From: Ruminococcus sp.
Lineage (GTDB): Bacteria; Bacillota; Clostridia; Oscillospirales; Ruminococcaceae
Direction of reading: 5' to 3'
Length of the DNA stretch: 62,999 bases
NCBI GenBank assembly: GCA_015066805.1
Contig: SVNP01000014.1
Location: 1 to 62,999, forward strand
Shown: positions 59,966 to 62,999 of the stretch, piece after piece
Numbering within the stretch: position 1 is the stretch's first letter
Layout: each line of letters begins with the position of its first letter
The notes under the pieces: generated by a model
The model's database searches: none
What the model was told of the DNA's origin: nothing
The model's input: the letters and a program-made list of their open reading frames with translations, nothing else
Made by a program: the position numbers and the translations under genes

Positions 59966-62755
59966 TCAGCAAAGGATCTCTGCCAGCATACGGGCATCCA
60001 GCTCAGCTTCGGGAGCAAAGGCAGGAGATGCTGCGTAATCGGTCAGGGCCTGTGCCAGAGCCGACATGGCGGCATCATCGGGGCATTCCTCTGTGCGGAT
60101 GGTGGAAACCAGCAGTCTGCCGCCGCCCACACGGGCTTCAAAAATCAGACCCAGGCGATGATTGCGCTCAAAATTGTCGATCATCTGCACAATGGGACGG
60201 AAGCCCTCGGGAGCTGCATCCAGAATCGCGCAATCGGCATGAGAAACGGGAGTATACCACTGAGGTGTCGTGTATTCCTCACTGTACAAAACCTTGGCAA
60301 TGGGGTGTTCTGCCTGAATGCACAGACCCATGGTGCCTACGGGTACTTCCTTGTTCATGGACTCGGAAATGCTGCGGAACATGGGATAGCACCAGAAATC
60401 CGTACAATAAAAACCGGGAATGCTTTGGGCAACGGTCGCAGGCAGCATCAGTACGGCGTTTCCTTTTTGCAGCAAGGGGAGCGCATCTGCCATGGTATGC
60501 ACCACCGATACGGCATCCTGCGGGATAACGGGCTTTGCAGGAGATAGTATGGTAATGTCATAGCGGTTGGTGATACCCGTTTCTGTAAGAGTGAGTGTCA
60601 GTACGGCCTTGCCGGTCATATCGGGCGAGAGGGTAAAGCCAACGTTACCCAGATCGCAATAGCCTGTTGCTGCCGCAGAAATTTCCGCCTTTGCTTCTGC
60701 AAGCAGACGCTCGGTGCAGGTCAGGGTCATATGCAGAGTCTGCTTTTGGATATTGGGACGGTAATTCCGCAGGCCAAGACCGACGGAAACCTCTGTGCCG
60801 GCTGTCCATACAAAGGAATCAAACCTTGCCAGCGGAACGCAGTCACCGCAGAACCCACGCCATGCTTCCGGTTGAATAAAGCCCTTGTTTTCCATCAGAG
60901 CATTGAGCATACCCACCAGTGCCGTACCTTGTCCGGGGAAATCCTGTAAATCCAGCAGTTGGAAGCCTGCTACATGGGGGGAACGCATGGCGGCTTCGAT
61001 CTCCATTTTGTAGCAATCACGGGAGAGCTTGCCCGAGCAGCGGAAGAAATCCTCTGCCTGTGCAAGCATACCGGCGGTTTCCAGCCGCTTGCGGAAGATC
61101 TCAAAGTTGCGTGCCTGCAAAACGCCTGTGTATTTTTCGATCTCGGAGAAATCGGGGTATACGGCATACTGTCCCACTTCGTGCGTGACCACGGGAACAT
61201 CGGGGCAGAAGCCTTCGGTTTTGGCGGCACGGACTTTTTTCACGCCTGTACCGTACTGGATCTCGATTTCCGCTTCTTCCCCACCGCTCTCGGTGCTTTC
61301 CGCATACTGCGGTGTCAGCAGGGCTTCGTAATCCCATGCGGTGGAGGGTGCTGCGGTCTGGATCAGACCGATGGGGGCATCACAGGTGGCATAGGAACCG
61401 CGGATCAGCTTGCCCCAGCCCAGGCGCACGCCTGTCCAGAAGTCCTCGTTGGGTACTTGCAGGGGCATATGCTGGAAGTTGTTGCTGCCCTGTGTGTACA
61501 GGGGGCGGCTGTCATTTGCCTTTAGGCGTGCAATGATCTCGGTGAGCCGTTCGGGACTGCCCCAAAGCTCGTTGCCCAGGGAAAACATACAGAACGAAGG
61601 ATGATTGCCGTAGGCATCGGCAATGCGTAAGCCTTCACAGATGAGATATTCCTGTTCCTCCTGCCGGAAATCCTTGTCATCGGGGGCGTGTACCGTCCCC
61701 CAGAAGGGCAGCTCGGGCTCCATGTAAATACCCATCAGATCCGCAGCGGCAAAGCAGGCTTCGGGGGGGCAGCAGGTGTGGAACCGATAGTGATTGATAC
61801 CCCATGCCTTGGCAATGGCAAAGATCCGCAGCCAGCTTTCCACATCGGTGGGGGCAGCACCCTCAATGGGGAACACCAGACCGTCATGCTTGCCGCGCAG
61901 CATCACTTCGCTGCCGTTGATCTCAAAATGATCGCCGTTGGCGGTAAAATTCCGCATACCAAAGGTAACTTCCGCCGTATCATCGGATTCGGGCAGGGTC
62001 AGCATCAGGCGGATGCACACGGGGTTGTATTCGCTCCACAAGGGGGCATCGGGCATTGGCAGCGCAAGGGTGAATTTTCCCTGTACATCGGCACGCAATG
62101 TATGATGGGAAAGCACCTGCAGCGGTCGGATGATGCCGTTTTTGTCAAAGGATTCTGCTGTGACGATACATTCTGTTTGCAGAGCACCGTGAAGAATGCC
62201 TGTCAGCGCAACGGTTTTTTCTGTGGCATCGGGATATGTCCGCAGGGTATCTGTACGCAGGGCAGCGGATGCGGTCAGTGTGATATCGCCTGTGACACCG
62301 ATCCAGTTGGTCTGGGTATCGGGGGAGGTCATATGTCCGCCCCGTGTGGGATAGTCGGTGTTCTTCACACACAGTACAAGCTCCATGGTTTCATGGGCAA
62401 AGGGTGTCAGATCATAGCAGTGGGGGGCGCAAAGACTGTCACAGCAGCCTGCCTTGCAGCCGTTGACCCAGAGAGCCGTCATGCGGGTGCGGTTTAAGGT
62501 CAGGGTCAGATGGCAGCCAAGCATCTCCTTTGGCAATGCAACAGTCTTTCGCAGCCAGATCTGACCCTCAAAGGGGTAAACCTCGGTGAGATAGCCTGTT
62601 TCGCAGGCAGTATTGGGCGTGCCGATCTTTTGCTGTGCCGTAGTGCCGGGCAGCAGCATGACATCGGGATATGCAGGGGGCGGTGCGGTGCGTTGGCAGG
62701 GGGCAGGATCGCACAGCAGCTCCCATTTCCCGTTCAGGTGGAGTATGGATCGCAT
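59966..62755 (-). CDS. Glycoside hydrolase family 2 enzyme
   Basis: 929 residues, AAAGGAAAAG before ATG. Jelly-roll N-terminus (LHLNGKWELLCDP; GQIWLRKTVALPKEML), an Ig-like domain, then the TIM barrel with RGKHDGLVFP near 290, HYRFHTCCPP near 325, acid/base Glu in SLGNELWGSPERL near 398 and probable nucleophile Glu in VVTHEVGQYAVYP near 515. A C-terminal extension of about 300 residues follows. No signal peptide, so cytosolic. Substrate (beta-galactoside, -mannoside or -glucuronide) cannot be read from the motifs. Own promoter and terminator. Confidence 0.87.
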   Translation of the reverse strand: MRSILHLNGKWELLCDPAPCQRTAPPPAYPDVMLLPGTTAQQKIGTPNTACETGYLTEVYPFEGQIWLRKTVALPKEMLGCHLTLTLNRTRMTALWVNGCKAGCCDSLCAPHCYDLTPFAHETMELVLCVKNTDYPTRGGHMTSPDTQTNWIGVTGDITLTASAALRTDTLRTYPDATEKTVALTGILHGALQTECIVTAESFDKNGIIRPLQVLSHHTLRADVQGKFTLALPMPDAPLWSEYNPVCIRLMLTLPESDDTAEVTFGMRNFTANGDHFEINGSEVMLRGKHDGLVFPIEGAAPTDVESWLRIFAIAKAWGINHYRFHTCCPPEACFAAADLMGIYMEPELPFWGTVHAPDDKDFRQEEQEYLICEGLRIADAYGNHPSFCMFSLGNELWGSPERLTEIIARLKANDSRPLYTQGSNNFQHMPLQVPNEDFWTGVRLGWGKLIRGSYATCDAPIGLIQTAAPSTAWDYEALLTPQYAESTESGGEEAEIEIQYGTGVKKVRAAKTEGFCPDVPVVTHEVGQYAVYPDFSEIEKYTGVLQARNFEIFRKRLETAGMLAQAEDFFRCSGKLSRDCYKMEIEAAMRSPHVAGFQLLDLQDFPGQGTALVGMLNALMENKGFIQPEAWRGFCGDCVPLARFDSFVWTAGTEVSVGLGLRNYRPNIQKQTLHMTLTCTERLLAEAKAEISAAATGYCDLGNVGFTLSPDMTGKAVLTLTLTETGITNRYDITILSPAKPVIPQDAVSVVHTMADALPLLQKGNAVLMLPATVAQSIPGFYCTDFWCYPMFRSISESMNKEVPVGTMGLCIQAEHPIAKVLYSEEYTTPQWYTPVSHADCAILDAAPEGFRPIVQMIDNFERNHRLGLIFEARVGGGRLLVSTIRTEECPDDAAMSALAQALTDYAASPAFAPEAELDARMLAEILC

Positions 62756-62805
62756 ATTTTTCTTTTCCTTTCCATAGGGGATGGTAACCTTTTTCGTAGG
62801 GTTTC

Positions 62806-62834
62806 ATTATAGCATGACACAGACAAAAAAGCAA
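62806..62834 (-). promoter_or_regulatory. Promoter of the GH2 gene
   Basis: TTGCTT (62834-62829), 17 bases, TATAAT (62811-62806) on the minus strand; about 45 bases to the ATG. Confidence 0.82.
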
Positions 62835-62874
62835 GGCATGACAGGTCAAAAGCCATAAAAACCGCCCGAACACA

Positions 62875-62999
62875 TGAACTGACACCCAAAAGTTAGACAA
62901 AGAATAATAGAAAACATTGTGCAAAGCGATTAAGCGGCAGGCTTGGTCGCTTTGCTGCATTATGCAGCAGTTGAGAGACGGTATTCAACAGGCGACATT
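62875..62999 (-). mobile_element. IS3-family insertion sequence, right-cut end
   Basis: TGAACTGACACCCAAAAGTT (62875-62894) followed by AGACAA is a typical IS3/IS150-type terminal repeat. Inside it lie a hairpin (GCAAAGCG / CGCTTTGC, about 62921-62955) and the transposase 3' end. The rest lies beyond the window. The element abuts the upstream region of the GH2 gene, about 40 bases from its -35. Confidence 0.85.
62960..62998 (-). CDS. IS3-family transposase OrfB, last 12 codons (partial)
   Basis: On the minus strand the final codons read MSPVEYRLSTAA then TAA (62962-62960), the characteristic C-terminus of IS3-family OrfB (MSPVEYR motif). The start lies outside the window. Confidence 0.85.
   Translation of the reverse strand: MSPVEYRLSTAA

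Overview
The window looks like chromosome of a cellulolytic, anaerobic Ruminococcus-type Clostridia. Evidence: type I dockerin proteins, a dockerin-bearing GH5 endoglucanase with a Thr linker, an intracellular cellobiose phosphorylase (GH94), a spoVAC gene, sigma-A promoters with consensus hexamers and strong AGGAGG-like ribosome sites. Closeness to R. champanellensis or R. flavefaciens is inference; no marker gene settles it.

Layout. 1-5.9 kb is an AT-richer accessory segment: the tail of an unknown gene, a decayed frame, an unknown gene, three paralogous small genes (one pair recently duplicated), a DUF1963/YwqG gene, then structured intergenic DNA and a secreted dockerin protein of unknown function. 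It resembles a poly-immunity locus without its toxin. 6.0-8.8 kb is a three-gene ABC-2 exporter with paired operator-like sites in its promoter, divergent from a small HTH gene.

9.1-20.1 kb is the branched-chain operon (ilvA-leuC-leuD-leuB-ilvB-ilvN-ilvC-ilvD, then a DUF815-type AAA ATPase and a MaoC-like hydratase) behind a sigma-A promoter and a T-box leader. It converges on the aromatic operon (20.1-28.7 kb, minus strand: aroF-tyrA-aroB-aroA-aroC-pheA-aroEK-aroQ). That operon starts with a promoter, a 40-residue leader peptide very rich in Phe and Tyr, and an intrinsic terminator, which is a complete apparent Phe/Tyr attenuator and one of the best finds here.

28.8-34.4 kb: lipoprotein, Cys-rich protein, radA, small membrane protein, tRNA-Leu(CAA), and an EF-G-like GTPase with altered G3 and G4 motifs. 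34.5-42.1 kb: GH5-dockerin cellulase, VanY-type peptidase, SpoVAC, LRAT-fold protein and cellobiose phosphorylase. A lone serine recombinase (42.2-43.7 kb) carries inside its 3' end the terminator of the opposing ROK kinase/manA unit. uvrC and a membrane protein follow.

48.5-57.1 kb (minus strand) is a purine cluster: purE-purC-purF-like-purM-purN-IMP cyclohydrolase (PurO type)-stand-alone AICAR transformylase-(membrane protein)-purD. The PurF homologue has Gly where the catalytic N-terminal Cys should be. 57.1-62.8 kb holds a WG-repeat protein, a QueT-type transporter, a family 2 glycosyltransferase and a GH2 glycosidase. The right edge enters an IS3-family element (terminal repeat plus the last codons of its transposase).
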